A stretch of DNA of 64,000 bases. Source: CAWFKS01 sp963816435. Its GTDB lineage: Bacteria; Pseudomonadota; Alphaproteobacteria; Rhizobiales; Rhizobiaceae. The notes under the pieces were generated by a model. The model was not told where the DNA came from, made no database searches, and was given only the letters and a program-made list of their open reading frames with translations. Of the stretch, positions 37,566-46,023 are shown in pieces. The stretch's first letter is position 1; the number at the start of each line of letters is the position of its first letter. The stretch spans positions 124,001-188,000 of the forward strand of contig CAWFKS010000006.1 in the NCBI GenBank assembly GCA_963816435.1. Reading direction: 5' to 3'. The position numbers and the translations under genes are program-made.

Positions 37566-38636
37566 TCAATCGGGATCAAGCAATTCCTGTTCGGTCGAGG
37601 CGTTGGCGAGCACCTCGACGTCCTGGTTATGGCCTGCGACGACGGTGAAGTCGCGCTGGTAGACGTGATCCCGGTTCTTGGCGACGATCGTGTAGTCGCC
37701 TTCCGCCAGGACCATCGAGGCAAAGGCGCCAACGCTCTCGCGCACCAGGTCGCCCGAATCGGTGAAGACCGACCATGACGTGTCCGCGATCGCTTCGCCG
37801 CCTTCCTCGCGCACGAGCTTCATCGTCAGTTGCGCCGCCTTGTGCTCGACCGTGGCTTCCGTCAGCTTTCCCGCTTCCACCCGGATGTCGGCGCGGATCA
37901 CCGCATTCACCGTTCCGTAGGTCGAGACCACGTGATAGGTGCCGGAATTCAGCCGCACCACGGTATTCGGTTTGACGTTGGGGATGATCAGCGGACGATC
38001 GCCGTTGGCGTCGGGGGCGCCCTCGTAGATCGAAAAGCGCAGCTTGCCGGGGGGAATGCGTACGCCTCCCGAAAGAACCGCATCCAGCTTAAGGCCGCCG
38101 GCGTCGAGGACGAGGTTTTCGTGCAAGGGTTCCTTGCCGACGGTGATCCGCTTGGTGGCACCCGCGCGCCCGAAAGCCGCGTGGATGAGATACGTACCCG
38201 GCGCCAGGTGCATGGTGCTCGTGCCGCCTTGGGCCGCCGCGACAAGCGGCAACTTTCCGTCCTCGCCAGGCTTTTCTCCGAACACTCGCCACACGAGACC
38301 GCGGCTGATCTCGGGGGCATCGTTGGTGAGTTGGGCTGAGAGCATGACCTGGCCGCCTTGCAGGGCAAGCGGGTCGGTGCCGCGATCAGGCGCATATTCG
38401 TTGATGGACGGAAACTTGAGCGGCGTATCCGCCTGGGCGTTATTGAACGGCGCCTCGGCGTCCTGGCCCCCGGATTCGGTCGATCTCGCGGCCGCGGGCG
38501 GTAATTTTGGCGTCGGGGCCGTCGCGGGGAGTGCGGGCACGCTTTCTTGCGCCGACGCCACGGCATTCCCGAACCCGAAGGCGAGAATCGCGGCAACCAT
38601 GATCGCCAACAATGTGCGGCACGCTTTCGGATGCAT
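37566..38636 (-). CDS. secreted protein with three tandem beta-rich repeats, unknown function
   Basis: 356 residues, intact. A signal peptide (cleavage near AVASAQ) and a Pro/Ala-rich linker to about residue 70 lead into three repeats of roughly 85 residues. Each contains a G-T/D-Y turn at the same place: LAPGTYLIHAAFG (124-136), LNSGTYHVVSTYG (209-221) and LAEGDYTIVAKNR (310-322). Each is followed by two strands and a V-rich edge, like PEGA or carboxypeptidase-regulatory beta sandwiches. No enzyme motif is seen; a periplasmic or cell-surface binding role is likely. The name of the family is not known to me. It is convergent with thrS and divergent from the nitroreductase gene. Confidence 0.75.
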   Translation of the reverse strand: MHPKACRTLLAIMVAAILAFGFGNAVASAQESVPALPATAPTPKLPPAAARSTESGGQDAEAPFNNAQADTPLKFPSINEYAPDRGTDPLALQGGQVMLSAQLTNDAPEISRGLVWRVFGEKPGEDGKLPLVAAAQGGTSTMHLAPGTYLIHAAFGRAGATKRITVGKEPLHENLVLDAGGLKLDAVLSGGVRIPPGKLRFSIYEGAPDANGDRPLIIPNVKPNTVVRLNSGTYHVVSTYGTVNAVIRADIRVEAGKLTEATVEHKAAQLTMKLVREEGGEAIADTSWSVFTDSGDLVRESVGAFASMVLAEGDYTIVAKNRDHVYQRDFTVVAGHNQDVEVLANASTEQELLDPD

Positions 38637-38757
38637 GACTTGCCTTCAAGCCCAATGCGGTGGCATTTTCAAGGCTGAAACGGCGCACTCGCGACCCCGC
38701 GACGGACGGCGGCGTCGACCACATCGAAGTTTCCCGGTTTTTCGCAAGGAGAGGCGA

Positions 38758-39343
38758 ATGACGTCACCCGTCATCGATTTCATGCTGGCGCGCAAGTCGG
38801 TTCCGATCGACGCATTGTCGGAGCCGGCGCCTTCGGACGACGACATCGCACTGATGCTTCGCATCGCCACGCGCGTTCCGGATCACGGCCGCCTGACGCC
38901 ATGGCGGTTCATCCTCTATCGAGGCGAGAGCCGACACGAAATCGGCGCAGCCCTCGCAAAGCTGGCGGAGGAACGTGAGGGACCCCTTCCTGCCGGAAGG
39001 ATCGAGAAGGAAAAGGAGCGGTTTTCGCGCGCGCCGCTTGTCATCGGCGTCGTTTCGAGCCCCCGCGACAATCCCAAGATCCCGGAATGGGAGCAATTCC
39101 TGTCGGGAGGGCTGGCGGCGCTGAACCTGATGATCGCAGCCAATGCGCTGGGCTATGGCACCAACATGATCACCAACTGGTATTCCGACGATGCCGAGGG
39201 CCGGCGCCTGCTCGGGTTGGCTCCGCACGAGCGCGTTGTCGGCTTCGTGCATATCGGGAGCCATTCCGGCGAAGCACCGGAGCGCCCGCGTCCCGACCCG
39301 GCAAGCACTCGTGTCGGAGTATTCCGGTCCCTGGCAGGGCTGA
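38758..39343 (+). CDS. nitroreductase family protein, C-terminus probably frameshifted
   Basis: FMN-dependent oxidoreductase fold. The ATG at 38758 follows AAGGAGAGGCGA. Conserved segments: VIDFMLARKSVP, RVPDHGRLTPWRFI, then GGLAALNLMIAANALGYGT and NWYSDDAEGRRLLGL. The open frame runs to 39393, but its last 30 residues do not look like the family. A one-base change near 39300 gives the expected ending LVSEYSGPWQG and a stop at 39341-39343, which I adopt. About 195 residues. Substrate unknown. The flavin reductase gene follows on the same strand. Confidence 0.85.
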
Positions 39344-39397
39344 CGACAGCAGCCTCCTTCAACATGAGACGTGATCGCAACAGTATCGGATAACTGA

Positions 39398-40006
39398 ATG
39401 TTCTACGAAACCGCGAAGGGCCACGGCGATCTTCCGCGCGATCCTTCCAAGGCAATTGTCTCGCCGCGGCCGATCGGCTGGATCTCGACGAAGGGCAGGG
39501 ACGGTTCCGTGAACCTCGCTCCCTATTCGTTCTTCAACATTTTCGCAGCGAACCCGTTCATGGTCTGGTTTTCCTCAGACGGGGTGAAGGACAGCGTGAC
39601 CTATGTCCGCGAAACCGGCGAATTCGTCGCAAACCTGGTGGGACGGGACCTCGCCGAGAAGATGATCGCCACCTCCGTCGACGCACCGCGCGGCGTCAGC
39701 GAATTCGAATACGCGGGCTTGACCGCCGCGCCCTCACGCCTCGTCGCGCCACCACGCGTAGCGGAAGCCCTGGCAGCACTCGAATGCAAGGTGACGGACA
39801 TATTCCAGCCCAAGGACCTCGACGGTCGGCCGATCGAAAATGTCGTGGTCACAGGGCAGGTCGTCGGCGTCCACATTGCCGACGAAGCGCTCACCGACGG
39901 GCATTTCGACGTGATCAAGGCAGGCAACGTCTCGCGCCTCGGATACATGGACTACGCGACCGTCGAGCAAGTCTTCCAGCGCCGGCGGCCGAGATGGGAG
40001 GAGTAG
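39398..40006 (+). CDS. flavin reductase family protein
   Basis: 202 residues, intact. FMN-binding split-barrel family with IVSPRPIGWISTKGRDG, then NLAPYSFFNIFAANPF, and GEFVANLVG. These proteins bind FMN and serve as flavin reductases or as oxygenase components of unclear substrate. The gene follows the nitroreductase by about 54 bases, so two flavin enzymes are probably coexpressed. It converges with the HpcH/HpaI gene. Confidence 0.88.
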   Translation: MFYETAKGHGDLPRDPSKAIVSPRPIGWISTKGRDGSVNLAPYSFFNIFAANPFMVWFSSDGVKDSVTYVRETGEFVANLVGRDLAEKMIATSVDAPRGVSEFEYAGLTAAPSRLVAPPRVAEALAALECKVTDIFQPKDLDGRPIENVVVTGQVVGVHIADEALTDGHFDVIKAGNVSRLGYMDYATVEQVFQRRRPRWEE

Positions 40007-40016
40007 CGGCGCGGTC

Positions 40017-40892
40017 CTAGGCCACACCGGCGTCCTCGGCTCGTTTCAGCAGCCGCTCGGCCAGTCGCAGATGAGGCCGGTCGTACATCTTGCCGTTGAT
40101 GGCGAGCACGCCGGGATTGCCTGCGGCGGCAAACGCTTCGACGACACGCCTCGACTGCGCGACTGCCTCCGCTGACGGCGTGAACGCCTCGTTGATGACC
40201 GGCACCTGGGCTGGGTGGATCGCCATCTTGGCGGTGAAGCCGTCACGCTCGGCCTCGGCGCATTCACGCGCCAGGCCTTCACCGTTCCGGAAGTCCGGAT
40301 AAACCGTGTCGACCGGCGCCACGCCTGCCGCGTGGGCGGCAAGCAGCGTCATGACGCGGGCATGACGGAACAGATCGGTGTAGCGGCCGTCGCTGTCACG
40401 GGCGGTGCGTGCGCCGACCGCGGCCGAAAGATCCTCCGCTCCCCAGGTAAGACCCGAGAGCCGCGGGCTCGAGCCCGCATAGCTGGCGGTCGAAAGGACT
40501 CCAGCCGGTGTCTCGGTGACGATCGGCAGGATCTTCGTGGAACCGTCCTCGTTGCCTGCCTCGGCTTCCAGCGCCCGCAGCATCACGGACAGCCTTGAGA
40601 CGTCCGCCCCGCCTTCCGCCTTCGGCAGCATGATGCCGGCAGGGCGCGCCAACAGGACTGCCGCCAGGTCGTCTTCCGTCAGCCCGGTCGTCAGGTCGTT
40701 GACGCGCACGTAGAGCTCCGGGCCAGCGCCGGTGTTGGCGCCGACGAAGTCACGGGTGATCTTGCGCGCCTCCTGCTTGTCGGCGGCGGCAACCGAATCC
40801 TCGAGGTCGAGGATCAGCACGTCGGCGCCGCTGGCGAGCGCCTTTGCCTGCTTCTTTTCGGAATTGCCCGGGACGAACAGCAGGGAACGCAT
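40017..40892 (-). CDS. HpcH/HpaI aldolase family protein, CitE-like CoA-ester lyase
   Basis: 291 residues, intact. TIM-barrel lyase: MRSLLFVPGNSEKK, then LILDLEDSVAAADK (metal-binding Glu/Asp), ELYVRVNDL, GIMLPKAEG, and ILPIVTETPAG. The family includes CitE, malyl-CoA/beta-methylmalyl-CoA lyases and citramalyl-CoA lyases. The partner MaoC gene starts upstream, with two bases between its stop and this start, so the pair is one unit. A C4-C5 acyl-CoA substrate is plausible but unproven. Confidence 0.88.
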   Translation of the reverse strand: MRSLLFVPGNSEKKQAKALASGADVLILDLEDSVAAADKQEARKITRDFVGANTGAGPELYVRVNDLTTGLTEDDLAAVLLARPAGIMLPKAEGGADVSRLSVMLRALEAEAGNEDGSTKILPIVTETPAGVLSTASYAGSSPRLSGLTWGAEDLSAAVGARTARDSDGRYTDLFRHARVMTLLAAHAAGVAPVDTVYPDFRNGEGLARECAEAERDGFTAKMAIHPAQVPVINEAFTPSAEAVAQSRRVVEAFAAAGNPGVLAINGKMYDRPHLRLAERLLKRAEDAGVA

Positions 40893-40894
40893 GG

Positions 40895-41347
40895 TCAGGC
40901 CGGCCTCTTCTTCATCATGGCCTGGCGCAGGCAGCGTGCCACCAGCACGTCGTTCTGGTTGTAGGCGCGGTGCTCGAGATCCACGATGCCCCGATCCGGC
41001 TTTGACTTGGATTCCCGCACCGACTTGACCTCGGTTTCGACATGAACCGTATCACCGTGGAAGAGCGGGTGCGGAAATACCGTCTCCTTCATTCCGAGAT
41101 TTGCGATAGTGGTTCCGAGCGTGATGTCGTGAACGGAAATCCCGATCATCAGCCCCAGAGTGAAGAGGGAGTTGACCAGCGGCTTGCCCCATTCGGTTTT
41201 GGAGGCAAAGTCGAAATCGATGTGCAGCGGCTGAGGGTTCATGGTCATTACCGAAAACAGCACGTTGTCGCTTTCGGTGATGGTTCTCGTCAGCTCGTGC
41301 CGGAACACCTGGCCCACTTCGAACTCTTCCAGAAAAAGGCCGGGCAT
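40895..41347 (-). CDS. MaoC family (hot-dog) hydratase
   Basis: 150 residues, intact. Hot-dog fold enoyl-CoA hydratase-like: FEVGQVFRHELTRTITESD, then NPQPLHIDFDFAS containing the catalytic-region His/Asp, and PLFHGDTVHVETEV. Single-domain MaoC proteins hydrate short enoyl-CoA such as crotonyl- or mesaconyl-type esters. The tight operon with a CitE-like lyase suggests a hydratase-lyase pair acting on a branched dicarboxylic CoA ester; this is inference from context. Confidence 0.88.
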   Translation of the reverse strand: MPGLFLEEFEVGQVFRHELTRTITESDNVLFSVMTMNPQPLHIDFDFASKTEWGKPLVNSLFTLGLMIGISVHDITLGTTIANLGMKETVFPHPLFHGDTVHVETEVKSVRESKSKPDRGIVDLEHRAYNQNDVLVARCLRQAMMKKRPA

Positions 41348-41478
41348 CCTTGTCTCCTCCTGCGCCTGTGATGGTGCCGAGCGTCGGGCTTCATGCCGGG
41401 TCGGCGGTTAACGGATATGGTGAACCGTTCGTAAACCATTTCACCCTAGCGTTCATATCAACGCGGGGGTGGACTGGC

Positions 41479-42624
41479 GTGATCGTAGTAAGACATTTCC
41501 TCAAATGGATCGAGACTGCCAGGGTGTCCGAGCGCATTGCCGGTGCCAGCGCGCTCGCCAGGGCATATGTCAATCACGATCTCCCCTTCGAGGATCGATG
41601 TGCCGCCGAGGCCGCGCTGACGCTGCTTCTCGACGATCCGTCACCGAAGGTACGTGGCGCGTTGGCCGAAGCACTGTCGATGAGCCGACACGCGCCGCCC
41701 CAGGTGATCTCCGCACTCGCGGCCGACCAGGCAGAGGTCGCCGCGCTGGTGCTCGCGCGCTCGCCGCTTCTGAATGATTCCGACCTCGTCGACCGGGTTG
41801 CAGAAGGCGATGAACCCGTTCGCACGCTGGTCGCCATGCGGCCGAGCCTGTCCATGCAGGTATCAGCGGCGATCGCCGAAATCGGCGAGGTGGAATCGTG
41901 CCTTGAGCTGTTGGCAAACCGTGGCGCCGAGATCGCCGCGTTGAGCTTCCGGCGTCTGGTGGAGCGTCACGGTCGCGACGGTCGAATGCGGGAGGCGCTG
42001 CTTGCCGATACGAGGCTGCCGGCCGACTGCCGCCACACATTGCTCGTCGCGGTGGGGCAGGCGCTGAGGGAATCTCCGTTGCTTGCGGCCGTGATGGGCC
42101 AGGCTCGGGCCGAACGGGTCACCCGGGAAGCCTGCCTGAAGGCGTCGCTGACGCTCATCAACTCCACGCGTGTGGACGAGCATCCGGCATTGATCGAACA
42201 TCTGCGTCTTCGCGGAGAACTGACGCCCGGCTTCATCGTTCGCACGGTCGCCCACGGCAAGATCGACTTTTTCGGCTCCATCCTTGCAGCACTTGCGGGA
42301 CAGGGAGAGGCCAGGGTGCGGACCCTGCTTTCGCGCGGGCGGGAATCGGCCCTGAAGGCATTGTTCCGTCAGGCCGGTCTCGACGCGGGGTTCCAGAGGG
42401 TCATCGTGACCGCGCTCGGCGTCTGGCGCGAGGTAGCCAACGGCAAGCGCATTGCGGGTGTGCAGGAGGTGAGCTGGCTGATGCTGCGCGCCATCGATGC
42501 CACGCCCGGCCAGCGCGGACCTTCCGAGGCGAATGCCCAGCTTGCGGGGCTGCTCAAGTCGATCCATCTCGAAGTGCTGCGCGAGAATGCGCGCGGTCAC
42601 GCGCTGGCAATCGCCGCCGCCTGA
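41479..42624 (+). CDS. DUF2336 domain-containing protein
   Basis: About 381 residues from the GTG at 41479; the open frame extends further up without family similarity. The alpha-helical repeat content is typical of the alphaproteobacterial DUF2336 family (AEALSMSRHAPPQVISALA; LLNDSDLVDRVAEGDEPVR; WLMLRAIDATPGQRG). Function is unknown; HEAT-like repeats suggest protein binding. The upstream gap from the divergent MaoC gene is 131 bases and includes GTTAAC and TAAACCAT, which resemble half-sites of the cell-cycle regulator CtrA, though no full site is present. It converges with the CHAT gene, stop-to-stop, with four bases between. Confidence 0.8.
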   Translation: MIVVRHFLKWIETARVSERIAGASALARAYVNHDLPFEDRCAAEAALTLLLDDPSPKVRGALAEALSMSRHAPPQVISALAADQAEVAALVLARSPLLNDSDLVDRVAEGDEPVRTLVAMRPSLSMQVSAAIAEIGEVESCLELLANRGAEIAALSFRRLVERHGRDGRMREALLADTRLPADCRHTLLVAVGQALRESPLLAAVMGQARAERVTREACLKASLTLINSTRVDEHPALIEHLRLRGELTPGFIVRTVAHGKIDFFGSILAALAGQGEARVRTLLSRGRESALKALFRQAGLDAGFQRVIVTALGVWREVANGKRIAGVQEVSWLMLRAIDATPGQRGPSEANAQLAGLLKSIHLEVLRENARGHALAIAAA

Positions 42625-42628
42625 TCGC

Positions 42629-45600
42629 TCATCGGCCGCTGGCAAACAGCACGAACGGCGCCCACACGGCAGGGTCTTCGTGGCCGGGCAGGGTGGACGC
42701 CTCGATCGTCGACACCATGGCCTGCTGAAGCGCCCGGGCCGGCGTCTCGCCGGGATGGTCGACCAGCCACTGCACAGCGTCGACGGTCAGCCGAGCGGCG
42801 ACGTCGTCGCGCACCGGCCAGTGTGAAACCAGGATCGAACGGGCCCCGGCGAACAGGAAGGCGCGCGCAAGGCCGGCATAGCCGCCGGAGTCCGGATTGC
42901 CGTCCGACGCGGCGGTATTGCATGCCGACAGAAGCAGCCAGTCCGCGTCGATGTTCAGCGTGGCCGCTTCGGAAGCCGTCAGGAATCCGTCGTCGGCCGC
43001 ACTTCTTTCGGCCGGCTGCGTGAATGCCAAGCCCGGTTCGCTGTCTTCACCGAGATCGCCGGCCACCAGTCCATGGGTGGCGAAGGCGACCACCTTGCGA
43101 CCCTTGAGATCGGCAGCCTTGACGGCTGCTTCCGTCGCCTGCTTGCCAAGAAATTCAGCTCGTTCGGCTTGCGGAAAGACCGCACCGATCGCTTCGATCT
43201 CGCGCCGCGTGCCGGGCAGGGGTGCCAGGGAGCGCAGCACATCCTCGTGATTTTCGCCGGTAGCCGTGCCATCGTCTGGACCGGACTGGAAGACCGCGGC
43301 GCCGAAACCGACGAAGCCGGTCGCCGCCGTTTCGCGGGCGGGGATGTCGCGCAGGCGCAGCATCGACAGCGACGGCAGCACCGAAACGGCATTGCGCATG
43401 ACAAGCCATCGCGGCCGCTGCCCTTCCTGGAGCGGCTCCGTCACCAGCACCGACAATGGCAGTGCGGCAAGCGGCCCGTCCGCCACGACCTGCAATTCCC
43501 TGTCGCCCAGCACGGCGTCGAGTTCGCCGAACAGTCTCTGGTAAAGCTCTTGCGCCGCCTCGGCATCGAAGGCCTTGCGGGCAGTATCTGCCACCAGCGT
43601 CTTGGCGCCCCGCACGCCGCCGGTCGGGTCCAGACCTTCACGCAGGTGCGCGACGATCTGCGTCATCTCGGCCTTTCCGATGGCCGATCGGTGCCAGTGC
43701 AAGCTCTTGCCGTCGACGACGAAGACGTCGGTCGCCGCCTCGGAAGTATGGATCAGCACCGCCGCTTCCGCGGGCCGCAGCAACTTGCCGAGATCGTATC
43801 GGCTCATGGGCTTGGCGCGGTATTGCGCCGAGAAGTCCGGAAACTCGGTCGCGATCGTCCTGTTGCACGTCGTTCAGCGCGGCGATGTCGGCATTCGGCG
43901 AACTGTCGCCGGCGCTGCCGTTCAGCCGCCCCAGCCGGCCCCGCTCGATCTCGTCCGATAGATGGTCGCGGCGACGCAGCAGCGTGCCCAGCCGCGTATC
44001 GGACGCCGCCAGGCGCTCCGCTACCTGCCGGGCGGTCGTCTCGGCCGCTCCCTCGACCATAAGCTGGGCCAGCATGAAGGCGGTATCCGCACCCGCAGAT
44101 GCGGCCAGGTCTCGCGCGAAATCGGTGTCTTCGGGGAACTTCTCCAGCCAGTCGGCTCGCGCCTCCTCCGCCGATTGCCAAAGGCGCTGCGTCAGCGGTC
44201 CATAGAGACGCGCCCGCAACGGTCCGAACCGGAACATATCGCCGCTGAGATTCGGCACAGACTGCGACGCCAGCAGCGTCGGAATGCCGAAGGGGACGTT
44301 GTAGGGGAGGCTGAAGGTCATCGCCGCGTCGGGCGCGCAGCGTTCGGCATCGCGCGCGCTGAAACACGCTTCGAGGTAGGCGCGCTGCGCGAAATATTCG
44401 AGCCCCGGCAGCGTCGGCCAGCCGGCCCCCGTCAGCGCCTCCAGACGGGCCGGGATCGCATCGGCATCGGACGTGGCGGTCGCAAGCAGAAGGTCGTAGA
44501 GGCGCCGGAAGGCTTCGAGCCGCGGCTGCGCCTGCGGTGTTTCCTCGATCGGTTTCTGGATCGCGGGCAGGTCGCGCGTGACCTCCGTATAATAGGTTTC
44601 GAAGGCCGCGCGTGCCGCCCGTGCTTCGTCGAAGCGTCCGGCATCGATCAGCAGCAGGGCACGGCGGAACACCACGCGCGCGCGCAGATACCAGTCTCTC
44701 GGCCGTTCCCGCTCGGCCAACTTCTCGGCTGTCGTGAGTTGTTCGAGACTGCTCGCGCTGTCGCCCGACAGGAAATCGTGCAGAGACCAGGCGATCAGAT
44801 ATTCGATCCGCTGTTCGGGGTCGGCAAGCTTGCCCATCACCGAATCGTCCTGGAAGTAGCGTGCCGCGCGTCCCAGGAAGCCCAGTTGCGTGTAGGTGGC
44901 GGCCAGCCGGGCGTCGATGATCGCGGCATCCTGCGGTGGCAGGTCCGCGACGTCCTCGGTCCCGGCGAAGTCGGCGAGCCTTGCCTCTGCGACCAGCGGC
45001 AGGCCTGCATCGAGGGCCAGCCTCGCCATCAGCGTGTCGAGGTAGCGGGTTTCGCGCGTGTCGATGAAATCCGCGCAGCTCTCCCGGAACGTCGAGCTCG
45101 ACAATGCGCTTTCGGCCCGGTCGAATTCGCCCGCCCCGATCAGCACGCCGGCCAGTTCGCGCCGCGCGGCTTCCTCCTGCGGACAGGTCAGATCCGCGCC
45201 ACCTTGGTTCGAAGCAGCGTTCAAGTCGCGCTGGCTTTGCGCCTGCTGCAGGACCATGCCGGAAATCTGGGCATAGGCCAGCATGCCGTCATAGTTGCCG
45301 AAATCACGCTGTATGGCGGCCAGCGCGTTGAAGGCGGCGAGCTGCGCGAAGGGCTGGATATCGGCTAGCCGTGACATGCCGGTCGTCAGTTGCGACAGGG
45401 CGGCGGTGAGTTCATCCGTCGATTGCGTGCGCCGTGCAAGCTGGAGCCTCGCCGTGGCGCCCAGAACGGCGGAGCTGGTCGCCGCGACGCCGTTTGCGTC
45501 GCGTATCTCGCGCGCCTGTTCGTATGTCGCCCGTGCTTCGTCGAAACGTTCCAGTGCGCCGAGTTCGCCGGCCTGCGCTTCCAGCGCCCCGGCCTGAAGG

Positions 45601-45956
45601 TCAGCCTGGCCGTCGAACATGCCGACGGCCGCGGCCGCGGTGGCAAACAGCAATTGCGCGCGCTCGTGGTCGCCGCCGGCCCGGGCGATCTGGCCACCGG
45701 TCGCGGCAAGCGCATAGCGGTCGGCGTTCTGATCGGGCGGCAGGCTTTCGAGGCCGGCCTCGATCCGCTCCATCGCGGCATCGATGTCGGCGGGGTCGCC
45801 ACCGGCAAGTCCGCGCGCCTGCTCGACGATGCGCATCGTGTCCGGCGCGAGCGACTGCGCATGCGAGGGAATTTCCGCAACGAAGGCGGCGGCCAGTGCT
45901 ACGAAAATGACGACGGCGAGACGCGCCGCAAGTATCGAAAACGCGGAAAGTTTCAC
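42629..45956 (-). CDS. secreted CHAT-domain protease with N-terminal helical repeats, frameshifted
   Basis: About 1,105 residues when rejoined. From a GTG at 45956 there is a clear signal peptide (VVIFVALAAAFVAEIPSHAQS), then about 650 residues of TPR-like helical pairs (IDAAMERIEAGLESLPPDQ; AIIDARLAATYTQLGFLGRA). The frame changes near 43825, after NDVQQDDRD, and the CHAT domain follows. Its dyad is His in FATHGL (codon 43075-43073) and Cys in LSACNTA (codon 42922-42920). ILVSHWPVRDDVAARL and the C-terminal PFVLFASGR complete the family. CHAT is a caspase-related cysteine peptidase fold; the signal peptide points to periplasmic or outer location. No partner gene is evident: it lies between DUF2336 and parE, and no cas or gasdermin-like gene is near. 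Confidence 0.9.
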
Positions 45957-46023
45957 CCCGAAGCCCTGATCCCTTCTGCCGAACCCTAACGTCCGGGCCG
46001 ATCCGGGCCAAGTGATGACGAAG

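Noticed and set aside
42629..45956. CHAT protease as part of a CRISPR (Craspase-type) or gasdermin defence system.
   Set aside because: No cas genes, repeats or gasdermin-like small proteins are nearby, and the protein has a signal peptide.
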